Source: Ideonella_A sp963843805 (GTDB lineage: Bacteria > Pseudomonadota > Gammaproteobacteria > Burkholderiales > Burkholderiaceae_C). Taken from it: a stretch of DNA of 64,000 nt. The position numbers and the translations under genes were made by a program. The notes under the pieces are model-generated. The model saw only the letters and a program-made list of their open reading frames with translations. It made no database searches and had not been told where the DNA came from. The DNA lies in contig CAWJLY010000010.1 of the NCBI GenBank assembly GCA_963843805.1, positions 434,001 to 498,000 of the forward strand. Reading direction: 5' to 3'. Below are positions 62,778 through 64,000 of this stretch, piece by piece (the first letter of the stretch is position 1; each line of letters opens with the position of its first letter).

Positions 62778-63674
62778 TCACCCCAGCCGGGTGATCAGGC
62801 TCGAGGTATCCCAACGGCGGCCGCCGCGGGCCTGGATATCGGCGTAGAACTGGTCGACCAGCGCCGTGACCGGCAGCTGGGCGCCGTTGGCCTTGGCTTC
62901 GTCGAGCACCAGGCCCAGGTCCTTGCGCATCAGGTCGACCGCGAAGCCGAAATCGAAGCGGTTTTCGATCATCGTCGGGCCGCGGTTGTCCATCTGCCAG
63001 CTTTGAGCCGCACCTTTGCCAATGACGTCGAGCACCGCGGCCATGTCGAGACCGGCTTTCTGGCCGAACGCAATCGCTTCGGACAAGGCCTGAACCAGGC
63101 CGGCTACCGCGATCTGGTTGACCATCTTGGCGAGTTGGCCGGCGCCGCTGTCGCCCAGCAAGGTCACTGCCTTGGCGAATGCCATGGCGGCCGGCTGCAT
63201 CTGTGCAAATGCCGCAGCCTCACCGCCACACATCACCGTCAGTGCCCCGTTGATGGCGCCGAGGTTGCCGCCGGAAACCGGTGCGTCGATGAACGCGAAG
63301 CCGCGCGCAGCGGCCACTGCACTGAGCCCGCGCGCTGCCGCCGCCGAGGCGGTGGTGTGGTCGACAAACACCGAGCCCGCCGCCATCGTTGCAAAGGCAC
63401 CGTGTTCACCGAGGGTCACCGAGCGCAGGTCGTCATCGTTGCCAACGCAGCAGAACACGAGTTCGGCGCCCTGACAGGCCAAGCGCGGCGTGGCGGCGCT
63501 GCGCCCGCTGTATTCGCTCAGCCAAGCCTGGGCACGGGCGGGATTGCGGTTGTAGACACAGACGTCGTGGCCGGCGCGCGCCAGATGGCCGGCCATCGGG
63601 AAGCCCATCACACCCAGGCCGATGAAGGCAACTCGCTGCGGAGTGATCGATTCGTAGGATCTGCTGCTGCTCAT
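62778..63674 (-). CDS. NAD(P)-dependent beta-hydroxyacid dehydrogenase
   Basis: About 298 residues of the 3-hydroxyisobutyrate / tartronate semialdehyde reductase family. The cofactor loop is VAFIGLGVMGFPMAGHLARA, the substrate signature FIDAPVSGGNLGAING and the catalytic Lys in GQLAKMVNQIAVAG. The exact acid cannot be assigned. The ATG at 63674 is preferred to a TTG at 63695 that would overlap pilU. It lies just downstream of pilU, a common arrangement in Burkholderiales. Confidence 0.92.
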   Translation of the reverse strand: MSSSRSYESITPQRVAFIGLGVMGFPMAGHLARAGHDVCVYNRNPARAQAWLSEYSGRSAATPRLACQGAELVFCCVGNDDDLRSVTLGEHGAFATMAAGSVFVDHTTASAAAARGLSAVAAARGFAFIDAPVSGGNLGAINGALTVMCGGEAAAFAQMQPAAMAFAKAVTLLGDSGAGQLAKMVNQIAVAGLVQALSEAIAFGQKAGLDMAAVLDVIGKGAAQSWQMDNRGPTMIENRFDFGFAVDLMRKDLGLVLDEAKANGAQLPVTALVDQFYADIQARGGRRWDTSSLITRLG

Positions 63675-63687
63675 GCCGATCGGGCGC

Positions 63688-64000
63688 TCAGACAATCGCC
63701 ATGTGTTCGGTGCCAGCCGACAGATCGGTGTTTTTCGCCCGCTTGCTGTTCAGCTTGATGTTGAGCCGCAAGTCGTTCAGCGAGTCGGCATTGCGCAAGG
63801 CATCATCCATCGACACCTGATTGGCTTCGTACAGATCGAACAGGCTCTGGTCGAATGTCTGCATTCCGAGCTCGCGCGAGCGCTTCATGATTTCCTTGAT
63901 TTCGGTCACCTCGCCTTTGAAGATCAGGTCGGAAATCAGCGGTGAATTGAGCATCACCTCGACCGCAGCGACCCGGCCCTTGCTTTCCTGCAGTGGCAGC
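63688..64000 (-). CDS. pilU: type IV pilus retraction ATPase PilU (C-terminal part)
   Basis: The frame enters from the right edge with KGRVAAVEVML and continues SPLISDLIFKGEVTEIKEIM, MQTFDQSLFDLYEANQVS and LNIKLNSKRAKNTDLSAG to the stop. This tail, ending TEHMAIV, is characteristic of PilU rather than PilT. Only about 103 codons are in the window; the Walker motifs lie outside. It powers pilus retraction with PilT. Confidence 0.93.
   Translation of the reverse strand, partial: LPLQESKGRVAAVEVMLNSPLISDLIFKGEVTEIKEIMKRSRELGMQTFDQSLFDLYEANQVSMDDALRNADSLNDLRLNIKLNSKRAKNTDLSAGTEHMAIV

Noticed and set aside
1..64000. CRISPR arrays, insertion sequences, prophage genes or integrase next to the tRNA
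   Set aside because: No regularly spaced repeats, transposase or integrase sequences were found, and no second copy of the tRNA 3' end.

Overview
The window is a GC-rich, gene-dense bacterial chromosome segment. It is most likely from a betaproteobacterium of the order Burkholderiales. The grounds are a Bug-type tricarboxylate-binding protein, a PilU motility ATPase, the rsmI-yraN-diaA-dolP gene set, the mnmG-rsmG-parA block with two parS sites, and a codon use dominated by CTG, GTG and CGC. No CRISPR array, prophage, rRNA operon or intact transposon was seen.

Layout. At 0-10 kb lie a CAU-anticodon tRNA, a LuxR-TolB-TPR regulator, a Bug receptor, a methyltransferase, a large GAF/PAS/GGDEF/EAL c-di-GMP protein with a dead GGDEF site, a scrap of an ABC ATPase gene, an Mpo1-like membrane protein and an exported oligopeptidase. 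At 10-19 kb lie putA, a cation/proton antiporter, a BON lipoprotein and a signalling group: a lone receiver, a NarL-type regulator and a degenerate receiver/kinase. At 19-27 kb lie a GlcD-like flavoprotein, a glycosyltransferase and the stress operon prkA-yeaH-spoVR. At 27-35 kb lie otsBA and the chromosome-partition region parB / argC / parA-rsmG-mnmG, with parS sites inside rsmG and mnmG. At 35-43 kb a LuxI/FeeM-type acyl synthase faces a membrane hybrid kinase, followed by an exported hydrolase-ABC exporter-ElaA operon. At 43-53 kb lie many small accessory genes, then aroG behind a clear ribosome-mediated attenuator. At 53-64 kb lie tldD and the rsmI-yraN-diaA-dolP cluster, split by an ECF sigma / exported protein / Ser-Thr kinase cassette, then a hydroxyacid dehydrogenase and the 3' end of pilU.

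The strongest unexplained signal is a series of single-base +1 reading-frame breaks. They occur in at least eight otherwise conserved genes between 19 and 52 kb: glcD-like, spoVR, prkA three times, the acyl synthase, DUF1223, pirin, a histone-like protein and an intradiol dioxygenase. All have the same sign, most look like a duplicated T in a CTG or GTG codon, and the broken genes are accessory while housekeeping genes are intact. Uncorrected assembly error, recent gene decay and translational recoding are all possible. The clearest regulatory find is the aroG leader, whose short peptide is packed with Phe, Tyr and Trp and ends in front of a terminator/antiterminator pair.
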